40,411 bases of DNA from a virus, in the IMG/VR virus record IMGVR_UViG_3300025030_000235, positions 1-40,411 of that record. One strand, written 5' to 3'. Positions 7,756-16,213 of this stretch are shown here, piece by piece (positions within the stretch are counted from its first letter, which is position 1; each line of letters opens with the position of its first letter). The translations under genes were made by a program, and so were the position numbers. The notes under the pieces were generated by a model. It worked only from the letters and a program-made list of their open reading frames with translations. It had not been told where the DNA came from and made no database searches.

Positions 7756-10700
7756 ATGGGCGCTCCGACTACCGTCTATGGCGACAAGATGGGCATGACC
7801 ACGCGGCCCCCAGGCTCGACGCCCACCAGCACCGGGTCGGCCGGTTCAGCGACCGGCGCCGCACATCGAATCGGCTACGGCCAGCACGTCGTGTTCGGCC
7901 TCTACTCGCTGGTGACCGTTTACCAGGGCGATCTCGTCGTGCTCTACGAAATCGAGCGTGGGCCGATCGAGGAGTACGTATCAATCGAGCTGGGTGGCGT
8001 GTCGATGCCGGTCGGTGGCGGCACAGTGTCGGGGATCACGCTCGAGGCACCGAAGAAGGGGGAGGCGGCGCAGGTGGTGTCCGCCCTGCTCTCGACGGTC
8101 TTCGCCGACCACGTCGAACGCTACCCGGCCCACGCCTATCTCGTTGCACGCTTCGAGGCCGACGCTGTCTCCGCGGGCTCAATCCCCGAGTGCCGATGCA
8201 TCGTCAAGGGCCGGAAGGACGTCTACGATCCGGACTCCGGGACCACGGGGTACACCGACACGCCAGCGTTGTGCACCGCGCACCTGGTCTCGATCCCCGA
8301 GGGTGGACAGCTTGGTAGCACCGGTGTCGTGTGGCCGAGCGTTGACGCGGTCGCCGACTGGCATGAGACGCTGGTCTCAGGCTCGACGCGCTACGCGATC
8401 TCCGCCCTTATCTCCGAGTCGACGCTGATTTCGCAGCACGTGCGCGCCATGCTCTCGCAGTCGTCGGCCTGGGAGTCGTGGTCGGTCGACGGGCTCTGGC
8501 GCATGGGATGCGAGAACGCCGGCGCTGCCGCGGTCGCGACTATCGCCGCCAACTGGCTGTACTGGCAGGATGGTCGACGGCTACCGAGCGAGTGGCGAAC
8601 GCTGGTCGACCAGCAGTTGACGCGGCTCATCGTCGAGTTCACGGACGCGAGTCGCGACTACGAGACTGGCGAGGTGGCGGCCGAGCTTGCGGGCGTCGCG
8701 GACGGGACGCAGCCCCTCATTCAAAAACGCTTCCCGGCGCCGTGGATCACGTCGAAGCCGGTTGCCGCACGGCTCGCCGCCGACCTCCTGGACGCGGCGC
8801 AAGCCAGCTACCGCGTCCAGATCCTCTGCAACAGCAAGGCGCTCGCCCTCGAGCAGGGCGATGTCGTGGCGACCAGCGGCGTGTTCGCGGTGCCCGATGG
8901 CACATGGACCGTTCTCTCCTCGCAGCCCTCCATCAAAGAGGGCATCATGGTCACGCTCGCACAGCGCCCCGGCAATAGCGTCTCGGCGCCGGCGAGCGAG
9001 ACCAAGGTCACGCCACCCGTCCCGAAGCCCGGCGACATCCCGCCGGCGCCAACCGGCCTCACGCTCGCGGTCCTCGAGAGCGCGGCCGCCGGGAAGGTCG
9101 TCTACACGATCGTCGCCTCGGTCGACCCACCGGCGAGCGTCATCGTCCGGAGCTTCCTGTTCCAGCTCTACGAGGGCGGCGGCTGGCGGACGGTCGCGAC
9201 GGCCGATGCCGCCGCCGATCGCGCTGTGCGCTTCTTGGCAGTCGGCCCCGGCGACAACAACGTACGGGTGTGGGCGATCTCGCACTCGGGGCAGTGGAGC
9301 GCGACAGCCGCGAGCGATACCGTGACGTGCGGCCCGGGAGTTGGGGCGTACCCGGCGCCAGTGCGGGGCGATAAGCTGCACAAAGTCAAGTTCGGGGCCT
9401 TCGCTTCCGCACCCGAAATCTATCCGGGCGGCGCCGACCCAGACCCGATCGGCGTCGGCGACTTCTTTCTCTACACATGGGCTCTCTCCGACCCTCCCGG
9501 CCTGATCTCTCATATCGAAGTCGAAACGTTGAATCGCAAGCTGACGTTCGTGCTCGACAAGTCGAACACTCAAGTGTGGATCGGCGCCGGCGCTACCGGC
9601 GAGGTTGGCGTACCCGAGATCATCAGCCCTGACGAAATCTCCGAGGTCTACTCGCTCGCGCACGACGGGACAAAGACGCCTTCGACCGGCACGTGGAACG
9701 TGCTCACGACGCAGTACGAAGGCACGCTTCCGGATGGCGTTTTCGCCGACTCATCGGCACCCGCGAACGGTGGGCTACTCCTCGAGGCGCAGTACGACAG
9801 CGGAAAGGGGAACTGGTTCATCCGGCCGGTCTCGATCTACCCACCGAATGATGGAGATTCGCCGGTCTTCGACGGCCCGACCTCGAGATGGCAACTGAAG
9901 AAAGTGGGTGGAAACGTGCGCATCCCGCTTTACGACTCGACCACCTGGGTCTTCGACCGGATCGACAGCTACATCCTCGAGAACAAATTCGAGGAGTTCA
10001 TGGGCTCGCAGCTCATGCGGCTGGGGATCGACCTCACGGAGTACTCGCAGATCCGCGTCGGGGTGCGGTGGGAGTACCTGCCGCGAGGCAAGTACGACAT
10101 CGCATGGAGCTCCGGTTCCACGAAGACGCGACACGCCATTTGCTACCCCTACCTGCTCAAGCACACCGGAACGACCACGCTCACGCGTGGCAACCTCGAC
10201 GGCTCGAGCACGACGACCTATACGCACGGGGCGAACATCACGGCGATCTACGGAGCCGGACCGTACTGCTTGCTCTTCGATGCCTCGGGCAACTGGTACG
10301 TGATCGACCCGGCGACGATGACGAGCCTCGGGCAGCTCACCGGGATCCCGACGAGCACCAACGCGACAGCGTGTGCCGTCAACTACCCCTATGCCGTGAT
10401 CGGCATCGTAATCGCCGACGGCACGAACCCCAACAAGGCGTACCTCGTCGACGTGCCGGCGGTCAGCGCGAGCAGCATCGGGACGCTGAGCACCACCGGC
10501 CTCGACAGCTTCCAAGCGGTTTCACGAGACGGCCAATGGATCGCGTCGTACCGCAACTCGGCCAACTACCTGCACCGCGTCGCGGGCTTCTCGGCGGCCG
10601 TCTACTCGACGCTCACGGTCCCGACCGGTATCTCGCTCTCGCAACGCTCCGCGAACAACGTCGGGTGGCTCGACGGGTCGTCGCTCATGCTTCCGGGTTA

Positions 10701-11286
10701 CGTGACCGCGAGTCCGTACGGTGCCCGCGTGGTCAAGGGACCGTACGCAACGCACGCCGTGAGTCTGGGATACCTGGAAGCCCTCGTTGAGCTCTTCCCG
10801 TTTGGGCCGCGGGCGTTGGGGCTCTTCGCGCTGCAGGCCGACATCGTGTCGGCCGCTGCACGCGGGCAATACGCGCTGATTCACGCGCGTGGGGGGGATG
10901 CCGACATTCAGCACGTCGGGATGGTTGTCCCGTCGACCACGGAGCGCACGCTCGGCCTGACCGTCTGGGATACGCGCGGGCTCGGCATCATGGTCGACCA
11001 GGCGAGCGGCAACGAGCTCGTGATCTTGTGCGAGGGGGCGAGCGGGCAGAAGGTCGGGCTCCAGTATAAGACGGCTGCGGGCGCCTGGTCGAATTTCGAC
11101 GGGAGCGGCGCCGGCGCGGTCGGTGCACCGTCGATCACCGACTACCAATCCGGAGTTGCGCTGTCGGCCTGGCAGGCGGTCCCGGCCGGCGCGCAGGCGG
11201 CCGTGACGGTGCGCCCGGTCTTTGAGGGCGGCGACAAGGCGACGAATGTGCACCTGCGCGAGCTGTGGATCGAGCTGAAAGAGTGA
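7756..11286 (+). CDS. Central tail tip / host-recognition protein (J-like)
   Basis: At 1176 residues this is the largest tip protein and probably contacts the host. Around residues 150-175, GRKDVYDPDSG followed by a Cys and an LV strand is typical of tail hub proteins. Residues about 355-400 (LEQGDVVATSG) also match hub proteins. Residues about 430-525 form an Fn3-like domain after PPAPTGLTLAV. Residues about 790-1000 hold repeated strands with WYVIDPATM, PNKAYLVDVP and QWIASYRNS, suggestive of a beta-propeller. The C-terminus is likely a receptor-binding beta domain. The gene abuts the previous stop and is followed by the lysis genes. Confidence 0.75.
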   Translation: MGAPTTVYGDKMGMTTRPPGSTPTSTGSAGSATGAAHRIGYGQHVVFGLYSLVTVYQGDLVVLYEIERGPIEEYVSIELGGVSMPVGGGTVSGITLEAPKKGEAAQVVSALLSTVFADHVERYPAHAYLVARFEADAVSAGSIPECRCIVKGRKDVYDPDSGTTGYTDTPALCTAHLVSIPEGGQLGSTGVVWPSVDAVADWHETLVSGSTRYAISALISESTLISQHVRAMLSQSSAWESWSVDGLWRMGCENAGAAAVATIAANWLYWQDGRRLPSEWRTLVDQQLTRLIVEFTDASRDYETGEVAAELAGVADGTQPLIQKRFPAPWITSKPVAARLAADLLDAAQASYRVQILCNSKALALEQGDVVATSGVFAVPDGTWTVLSSQPSIKEGIMVTLAQRPGNSVSAPASETKVTPPVPKPGDIPPAPTGLTLAVLESAAAGKVVYTIVASVDPPASVIVRSFLFQLYEGGGWRTVATADAAADRAVRFLAVGPGDNNVRVWAISHSGQWSATAASDTVTCGPGVGAYPAPVRGDKLHKVKFGAFASAPEIYPGGADPDPIGVGDFFLYTWALSDPPGLISHIEVETLNRKLTFVLDKSNTQVWIGAGATGEVGVPEIISPDEISEVYSLAHDGTKTPSTGTWNVLTTQYEGTLPDGVFADSSAPANGGLLLEAQYDSGKGNWFIRPVSIYPPNDGDSPVFDGPTSRWQLKKVGGNVRIPLYDSTTWVFDRIDSYILENKFEEFMGSQLMRLGIDLTEYSQIRVGVRWEYLPRGKYDIAWSSGSTKTRHAICYPYLLKHTGTTTLTRGNLDGSSTTTYTHGANITAIYGAGPYCLLFDASGNWYVIDPATMTSLGQLTGIPTSTNATACAVNYPYAVIGIVIADGTNPNKAYLVDVPAVSASSIGTLSTTGLDSFQAVSRDGQWIASYRNSANYLHRVAGFSAAVYSTLTVPTGISLSQRSANNVGWLDGSSLMLPGYVTASPYGARVVKGPYATHAVSLGYLEALVELFPFGPRALGLFALQADIVSAAARGQYALIHARGGDADIQHVGMVVPSTTERTLGLTVWDTRGLGIMVDQASGNELVILCEGASGQKVGLQYKTAAGAWSNFDGSGAGAVGAPSITDYQSGVALSAWQAVPAGAQAAVTVRPVFEGGDKATNVHLRELWIELKE

Positions 11287-11297
11287 GAGGGGGCGGG

Positions 11298-11660
11298 ATG
11301 GGTGAGGAGAGCGGGGCGGTGGGGAACCAGGGACGACGGCATGAGGATCCGCGACTCGAGAGGATGGAGCGCAAGCTCGACGAGCTCGACGCCAAGTTGG
11401 ATTCGCTCTGGCAGAACGGCCTCGTAAGATTGAGCGCAGCGCTCGCGGCGGTTTCGGAGCGCGTGGGCAAGCTAGAAACTCGGTGCGACGCCTTCCACCC
11501 GCCCGGCTCGATGGCGCGCAGCAGCAAGGCGCCGACCGCGAAGGAGCGGCGCGAACTCCCGCGCTGGGCGTATCTCGTCATCGGCGGTGCTCTGATGGCC
11601 GGGGGCGATGGTCTCAAGTGGCTCTTCGCAGCGGTCGCGAAAGCGCTGGGGGCGGGATGA
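11298..11660 (+). CDS. XhlA-like membrane protein, possible holin accessory
   Basis: The 120-residue product has an N-terminal helical, coiled-coil-like segment (RLERMERKLDELDAKLDSLW) and one C-terminal membrane segment (WAYLVIGGALMAGGDGL). This layout matches XhlA/hemolysin-type proteins and small phage membrane proteins next to endolysins. The ATG at 11298 follows a GAGAGGGGG run. Its stop overlaps the endolysin start (ATGA). A holin or holin-helper role is inferred from the fold and neighbourhood. Confidence 0.5.
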   Translation: MGEESGAVGNQGRRHEDPRLERMERKLDELDAKLDSLWQNGLVRLSAALAAVSERVGKLETRCDAFHPPGSMARSSKAPTAKERRELPRWAYLVIGGALMAGGDGLKWLFAAVAKALGAG

Positions 11661-12118
11661 GCTTCACCGAGCATTTCACCGAGCGTGACTTCGCGTGCAA
11701 GGACGGCTGCGGCTACGGCACGCATCCCGACGACGTCGTGACGGAGCTGCCGCAGCTCCTCGAGGCGGCGCGGCTCACGCTCGGGCGGCCGATCTACGTC
11801 ACCTCCGGGTGCCGGTGTGCGAAGCACAACGAGGCCGAGGGTGGCAAGCCGACATCGGCGCACACGCGCGGCGCTGCCGCCGACCTCCGGATCTCCGGCG
11901 GCCTCCAGCGGTGGGAAACGCTCGTCGCGCTGATCGTCGGCGCGCTGTGGATGATGGGGATGCTGCGCTCGCAGCCGTGGCTCGCGCTCGCGCGGCTGCG
12001 AACCGTGGTGCGCGGCCTGGGGGTGGGCCCGACGTTCGTACACGTCGACGTCGACGAGCAGCTCGCTGACGATGGCAAACGGCCGGCGGCGTGGGGGTAC
12101 GGCGCCGAGCAGCCGTAA
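11657..12118 (+). CDS. Endolysin, M15-family peptidase
   Basis: This 153-residue peptidase should cleave peptide bonds in cell-wall cross-links (D-Ala-D-Ala or L-Ala-D-Glu type) at lysis. The zinc-site pattern is visible: SAHTRGAAAD gives His69 and Asp76, and FVHVDVD gives His129 and Asp131. The Tyr/Thr-rich stretch before SGCRC is typical of Peptidase_M15_3. There is no signal peptide, so export would need the holin. It overlaps the preceding XhlA-like gene by four bases, which fits a shared lysis operon. Confidence 0.88.
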   Translation: MSFTEHFTERDFACKDGCGYGTHPDDVVTELPQLLEAARLTLGRPIYVTSGCRCAKHNEAEGGKPTSAHTRGAAADLRISGGLQRWETLVALIVGALWMMGMLRSQPWLALARLRTVVRGLGVGPTFVHVDVDEQLADDGKRPAAWGYGAEQP

Positions 12119-12125
12119 CGCGGAT

Positions 12126-12146
12126 CCCGGTCAACAGTTGACCGGG
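12126..12146. repeat. Perfect 9-bp hairpin after the endolysin gene
   Basis: CCCGGTCAA, loop CAG, then TTGACCGGG forms a perfect inverted repeat that starts 8 bases after the endolysin stop. No T-run follows, so it is not a standard intrinsic terminator. It ends two bases before the GGGAGG ribosome site of the next gene. It could be an operator, a processing site or a translational control element. Confidence 0.75.
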
Positions 12147-12161
12147 CGGGAGGGCGTGGGG

Positions 12162-12404
12162 ATGGGCGGGCGTGGTGGGGCGAGGGCGAGGCGGAGGCGG
12201 GCGCGGGAAGCCGAGCGGCCGGCGCACCTGGGGATCCCCGTGCGTTGCCCGGTCTGCTGCGCGATAGGCGATCTGTGCGGCCGGGAGCGGACTGGCAGGT
12301 GCGATCCGCGGGACGCAGGCCGGATCGCGGTCGAGCTGATCGGGCCGGCGGCGCTCCGCGGTGGCGCCGAGCGCGAGCGCCGGCGCGCGAGGAGGGCGGC
12401 ATGA
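12162..12404 (+). CDS. Small basic Cys protein, unknown function
   Basis: The 80-residue product starts at ATG 12162, with GGGAGG at 12148-12153. The N-terminus is Arg/Gly-rich and very basic, followed by CPVCC and two further cysteines, which suggests zinc binding. It overlaps the next gene (ATG 12401, TGA 12402-12404). I do not recognise a family. It lies inside the lysis region but has no membrane segment. Confidence 0.5.
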   Translation: MGGRGGARARRRRAREAERPAHLGIPVRCPVCCAIGDLCGRERTGRCDPRDAGRIAVELIGPAALRGGAERERRRARRAA

Positions 12405-13408
12405 GGCACGGTGAAATCCTCGCCATGCCGGACGCGCAACTCCGCGATCCAGCGCTACCCCAGCGCATCGAGGGCGGCAACATGGGCCGGCGGGTCTGGA
12501 CCTATTGGCAGGGGGTCTCTGGCCTTGTCACGCCGCGCGAGCCCGGCATGCTCGTGTACGGGGACGGTGGGGCGCTCGATCACGGCCCCGAGGAAATGTG
12601 GGCCATCCGGTACACGCCGAGCGGGGCCTACTGGGAGCGGTGGTGGGGCTGCGAGGGCGATGAGGGCGAGACCTACGCGCCGTCCCTCGTGCGCACTCCT
12701 GATTCCTGGCCGGAGGACAGGCGCTGGCTCATGGGCTATTCCGGCACTATGCGCTCCACCTCGGGGCAGCGGCGCCGGGTGTGGCTGGGCCTGGCGTGGA
12801 TCGCCGATCTGGCGTACGAGCAGTGGGACCGACGACTCGTCATCCCGTGGGGCGGGACTGGGCCGTCAGGAGGCGTGTGGTGCGTGGCGCTGGTCGTGCG
12901 CGACGGCGAGGTGATCGCGATCGGCCGCGACTCGACGTACCCCGTCGGCCAGATGCACCGCCGCTACCGGGTGCAGCCGGACCTCAGCTACGAGGATCTC
13001 GGGCCGATCGTCCTGGAGGGTGCAGCGCCGGCCGCCTGGTGCAACGATGGGATGGTGCTCGGAGATGGCCGGCTCGTCATGGTCGAGGGCGGCAACCCCG
13101 GCACGCACGCCACACAGCCGAGGCTCGTCGAGTACATCTCGGAGGGCGCCGACTGGTCGCTGGTCAAGCCGAGCGGGCGAACGTGGGCTCACCCGGACAG
13201 CACACTCCGCACGTTCGATGGGGGCTACCTCCGCGACGAGCTGGGGCATATATCACTCGAGGACGTGGTGTTTGCCAACTGGTCAGACGGACGGGGGCCG
13301 GGTAAGCGCGGGTCGTGGGGTGTGCAGTGGTGGGCCGGGGACGGGACGACGACGCAGGCCACGATCAGCCAACTGCGCACGCCGCCGCTGGCGGTGGAGG
13401 TAAGATGA
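12401..13408 (+). CDS. Unknown protein, beta-propeller-like, between endolysin and holin-like gene
   Basis: This 335-residue protein has no signal peptide and many Trp, Gly and Asp residues in recurring strand-turn patterns (MLVYGDGGALDHG, LVMVEGGNPGTH, GVQWWAGDG). That texture suggests a beta-propeller or sialidase-like fold, perhaps acting on glycans or in the tail. I cannot name a family. It starts at ATG 12401, overlapping the small Cys gene, and its stop overlaps the next start (ATGA at 13405). It could be a virion side protein carried in the lysis operon. Confidence 0.55.
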   Translation: MRHGEILAMPDAQLRDPALPQRIEGGNMGRRVWTYWQGVSGLVTPREPGMLVYGDGGALDHGPEEMWAIRYTPSGAYWERWWGCEGDEGETYAPSLVRTPDSWPEDRRWLMGYSGTMRSTSGQRRRVWLGLAWIADLAYEQWDRRLVIPWGGTGPSGGVWCVALVVRDGEVIAIGRDSTYPVGQMHRRYRVQPDLSYEDLGPIVLEGAAPAAWCNDGMVLGDGRLVMVEGGNPGTHATQPRLVEYISEGADWSLVKPSGRTWAHPDSTLRTFDGGYLRDELGHISLEDVVFANWSDGRGPGKRGSWGVQWWAGDGTTTQATISQLRTPPLAVEVR

Positions 13409-13635
13409 GAGAGCTACTCGGACAGCTATTTTCGTCGCGGTGGGGTTCGACGAAGTTCTGGCTGATCGTCGGCACGTATGCCACCTTCACCGTGCTCCTG
13501 TGGCACGGAAAGCTCGGCGGTGACAACTACATGCTGCTCGTCGGCGGCGAGATCGGCGCCTACCTGGGCGTCAACTTGCTCCAACACCGCACCTATGCCG
13601 CTGGCGCCGGCGCCGGCGAGGAGCCGAAAGCGTGA
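13405..13635 (+). CDS. Putative holin, two membrane segments
   Basis: The 76-residue product begins at ATG 13405, preceded by GGAGGTAAG. It has two membrane spans, WLIVGTYATFTVLLW and then YMLLVGGEIGAYLGVNLL, and a polar C-terminus. Size and topology fit a small phage holin, and the position next to spanin genes supports this. It overlaps the upstream gene by four bases. No sequence family was recognised, so the role is inferred. Confidence 0.6.
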   Translation: MRELLGQLFSSRWGSTKFWLIVGTYATFTVLLWHGKLGGDNYMLLVGGEIGAYLGVNLLQHRTYAAGAGAGEEPKA

Positions 13636-13643
13636 GGTGAAAC

Positions 13644-14129
13644 GTGGGAATCTTGAGCAATGTCAAAGCAATCGTCGTCGCGCTCGTCGTGGCCGGGCTC
13701 GTCGCCGGCGGCCTGGGGCTCGGCTGGCGACTCGACCACATGACGCAGGTCGCACGCCGCGAGGCCGCGGAGGCCCGACTCGAGGCGTGCATCACCGCGC
13801 GCGACCAATGCGCAGCGATGGTGCCGAGCTACCAGCGGACGATCGATGAGGTACGCACAGAGATCGAGGCGCGCAACATCGAGCTCGAGGCGGAACACGG
13901 GCGCCGCATAGCGCTCGATGCAGCGATCGCCGCATCCCGAGCGGCTGTCGCCCGCGCGCAGGGCGAGCGGGACGTCGCCCGGAGAGAGACGGCCGGACGC
14001 CCATACCCGACCGATCCGCTACAGGCGGCCGACGAGCTGCTGATGCGGGCGCTGGAGATCGTGGGCGCACCGCCCGAGGTGATCGAGCGGATGAAGACCC
14101 TTGTGGAGGCGCGCTATGCCGGAAGGTGA
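13644..14129 (+). CDS. i-spanin (Rz-like)
   Basis: The 161-residue product starts at GTG 13644 with GAGGTGA just upstream. An N-terminal membrane anchor (IVVALVVAGLVAGGLGLG) is followed by a long helical, coiled-coil periplasmic part. This is the layout of lambda Rz, which spans the periplasm and fuses the membranes at lysis with its outer-membrane partner. Its 3' end overlaps the proline-rich o-spanin candidate, as usual in Rz/Rz1 pairs. Presence of a spanin pair implies a Gram-negative host. Confidence 0.7.
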   Translation: MGILSNVKAIVVALVVAGLVAGGLGLGWRLDHMTQVARREAAEARLEACITARDQCAAMVPSYQRTIDEVRTEIEARNIELEAEHGRRIALDAAIAASRAAVARAQGERDVARRETAGRPYPTDPLQAADELLMRALEIVGAPPEVIERMKTLVEARYAGR

Positions 14130-14505
14130 CTACGAAGCCATCGAGAATTCGGGCTGTCTGCGCGCGGCCGGCGGCCGACTCGCGCTCTACCTCGCCGGCG
14201 CCGCCATCTTCGCGGCGCTCGTCTGGTGTGTAAGCTGCTCGCATGCGCGCCCGGCGCCCACGCCGACCCCAGTGCCGCCGGCTCCCGAGGTCATCAGGGT
14301 GCGAGTGCCGATCTACGACTCGTGTCCGCCGCCGGCGGATCTGCCGCGGCCCGACTACTGGCCGCTGGTCGTGGATGCGCTCTCGCAACCGACGCTCGAA
14401 CTCAAACTGCAGGTGCTCGAATACCTGATCCGGAGCGCAGTCGGCTACGGCGACGACCAGGCGCTTATCCTCGAGCCGTATCGGCGACCGCCGCCGGCGC
14501 CATGA
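14116..14505 (+). CDS. Putative o-spanin (Rz1-like)
   Basis: This 129-residue protein overlaps the i-spanin gene in another frame. A hydrophobic segment (LAGAAIFAALVWC) ends in VSC, a weak lipobox, and is followed by a Pro-rich stretch (ARPAPTPTPVPPAP) as in Rz1 proteins. About 20 residues precede the hydrophobic segment, which is longer than a usual signal peptide, so a later start or a plain membrane anchor is possible. Its role is to link the outer membrane to the i-spanin. Confidence 0.5.
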   Translation: MPEGDYEAIENSGCLRAAGGRLALYLAGAAIFAALVWCVSCSHARPAPTPTPVPPAPEVIRVRVPIYDSCPPPADLPRPDYWPLVVDALSQPTLELKLQVLEYLIRSAVGYGDDQALILEPYRRPPPAP

Positions 14506-14511
14506 GTCGGA

Positions 14512-14756
14512 TTTGCCCCGGCGTTTGCCCACGGCGAGATCGCGTCTCGGCGGTGTGGCGTAAGTGCGTGAGGGGGTTGGCGGCCCGTAGGGGAATCGAA
14601 CCCCTGCTTCCGGCGTGAGAGGCCAGCCGCGGGCGCTGTGCAAGTTTCGGCTGATCAGCTAACTAGCTTGAGGCTCCGGCGCTTGCGCTGTGCGCCGTCC
14701 CGCGACGGTCTCAACTGATGTGCCGATTTGTGCACCGCGTTTTGCCCCTGGGCAAA
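14512..14756. repeat. Four TTTGCCC heptamers around the att core (candidate arm sites)
   Basis: TTTGCCC occurs at 14512-14518 and 14524-14530 on one side of the tRNA fragment. On the other side it occurs at 14741-14747 with the inverse GGGCAAA at 14750-14756, forming TTTGCCC-CT-GGGCAAA. The latter pair lies inside the integrase coding region. Tyrosine integrases bind such short arm-type repeats flanking the crossover site. Confidence 0.45.
14578..14626 (-). other. attP core: 3' part of tRNA-Glu (CTC), including CCA
   Basis: Read on the minus strand, this 49-nt stretch gives an anticodon stem pairing, a CUC anticodon loop, a short variable region, a perfect 5-bp T-stem with TTCGATT loop, the 3' acceptor strand and CCA. 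The D-arm and 5' acceptor strand are absent on the far side, so it is not a complete tRNA gene. Such a tRNA 3' remnant next to an integrase is the classic att core that restores the host tRNA on integration. It lies 28 bases from the integrase stop. Confidence 0.75.
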
Positions 14757-15935
14757 CGCTTCGATCGCCGCCAGCGCCGGGTGCTGCCGGGCACGCTCGA
14801 GCTCGCGCTCGAGGCTCCCGACGACGGCGTGCGCGTAGTGGCGCTGGAGCATCGTCAGGCTCGTGCCCGTGACCTGCGCGACGACCTGAGCGGACACGCC
14901 GGCGACGAGCAGATGGGTGATGCGAGAGTGGCGGAGGGCGTGGAGCGGCGTGTCCCCGGCGAGCCGCTCCCCCGCCTCAAGGCGGTGGTTGGCGACGCGC
15001 AACAACCGGCGCCACACGTAGCGCCAGTTGTCGGCGCGCGTCCCGGTGCGCGGCGCGACCAGCACCGGGGAGTCCGGCTTCGGCCGCCGGGCGGCGTACG
15101 CCTCGCGCAGGTGCGCGGCGAGGACCGGGTCGAGCGGACACACGACGTTCCTGTGCCCCTTCGTCTCCGGGAAGACGATCAGCCCGCGCGCCAGCTCGAC
15201 GTTGCGCCAGAGCAGCGCGTCAATCGCCTCGGGGCGGCCGCCCGTGTAGTAGCCGAGCATCACCCGCGTAACGATCGGGAGGTACTGCCGCCGGCGATCC
15301 TCGCGCGGCAGCCGCTCCCAACGCTGCCAGACATGGCAGGCGGCGAGCACCGCGCCGACCTGGCGCTCGGACAGCGCCGGGGGCTGGCGGAGCGGCTCCG
15401 GGAGGTTCCTCAGTCGGCGCATGGGGTTCTCGCCGAGCAGCTCGCGCTCGACGGCGAGGTTCAGCGCAGCGCGGATGATGTTGACGTGGGCGTTGCAGCT
15501 CCGCGGCCCGAGCTGGCGCTGCTCGCGCAGCTCCGTCCGCCAGGCGGCGACACGGCCGGCGGTGAGCTCGACCGCCGGCGTCTCCGCGCCGAGCGTGTCA
15601 CGGATGGTCCTCGCCCGGTACGCCTCGTTCCCTTCCCACCGTGTCCCGCGTTCGCGGCAGTCCGCCGCGTAGGCGTCGAGGACCTGGGCGAGCGTCACGG
15701 GCGCGGCGTGGGCCTCCTCAACGCGCAGGATCTCCGCCTCGATCTCCCGGATGATCTCCGCCCGGCGCCAGGCCGCCCACTGCCGCGACCGCGCGAGATC
15801 CGCGGGGTACGGCGAGCGCTCGCGGGGCCAGTGCACACGGCCGATGCTGTCCGCGTACCGGAAGCGGAGGTCCCAGACGCCGCGGGCCTCGTCGCGGGTG
15901 AGGTAGGAAGGCGCGGTGCGAGGACGGCGCGGCAT
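14655..15935 (-). CDS. int: Tyrosine integrase
   Basis: The 426-residue protein integrates the phage at a host tRNA-Glu gene, by inference from the adjacent att core. Catalytic residues are visible: Arg234 (YTGGRPEA), Lys259 (PETKGH), His332 and Arg335 (HALRH) and the nucleophile Tyr367 (QRHYAHA). The usual second His is Thr358 in GTSL, as in many phage integrases. An N-terminal arm-binding region and a SAM-like core-binding region (about residues 80-180) precede the catalytic domain. ATG 15935 was chosen; an in-frame GTG at 15953 is possible. It is probably transcribed with the upstream minus-strand genes. Confidence 0.92.
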   Translation of the reverse strand: MPRRPRTAPSYLTRDEARGVWDLRFRYADSIGRVHWPRERSPYPADLARSRQWAAWRRAEIIREIEAEILRVEEAHAAPVTLAQVLDAYAADCRERGTRWEGNEAYRARTIRDTLGAETPAVELTAGRVAAWRTELREQRQLGPRSCNAHVNIIRAALNLAVERELLGENPMRRLRNLPEPLRQPPALSERQVGAVLAACHVWQRWERLPREDRRRQYLPIVTRVMLGYYTGGRPEAIDALLWRNVELARGLIVFPETKGHRNVVCPLDPVLAAHLREAYAARRPKPDSPVLVAPRTGTRADNWRYVWRRLLRVANHRLEAGERLAGDTPLHALRHSRITHLLVAGVSAQVVAQVTGTSLTMLQRHYAHAVVGSLERELERARQHPALAAIEAFAQGQNAVHKSAHQLRPSRDGAQRKRRSLKLVS

Positions 15936-16000
15936 GACCACTATGGTGGGCACAAACGGAGGCCGAGAACAAGTGCCGCGGCAGAATATCGGTCCACTTC

Positions 16001-16213
16001 TTATCGTGGAACGCGGCCCCGCAACGCTTCCGGTGCATTCCGGATCCTCGCCGCGAGGCGCTTGAGGCTGTCGCTTATGTTGCCGAGAACCTCGTAGAGC
16101 GCATCATCTTCTGGCCGAGGGCCGTGGATGAAGCGGCGCTGGTTAAGAACCGCGCCTGCGAACTCGTCGATCTCTCCTGCCACGTAGTCAAAGAGTTCAC
16201 CATCGTCTGGCAT
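16001..16213 (-). CDS. Small acidic protein, unknown, in repressor operon
   Basis: This 70-residue protein starts at ATG 16213 with GGGAG at good spacing. Its first half is acidic (MPDDGELFDYVAGEIDEF) and its second half basic and helical. It has no signal peptide or Cys pairs, and I do not recognise a family. It is the last gene of the minus-strand repressor operon before integrase, 12 bases downstream of the 80-residue gene, so it may be expressed in lysogens. Confidence 0.5.
   Translation of the reverse strand: MPDDGELFDYVAGEIDEFAGAVLNQRRFIHGPRPEDDALYEVLGNISDSLKRLAARIRNAPEALRGRVPR

Noticed and set aside
14578-14626. Complete tRNA gene
   Set aside because: Only the anticodon, T-arm and 3' acceptor parts are present; D-arm and 5' acceptor are missing.
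14718-16097. Long plus-strand open frame opposite the integrase
   Set aside because: High G+C leaves antisense frames open. The integrase has clear catalytic motifs; this frame has none.
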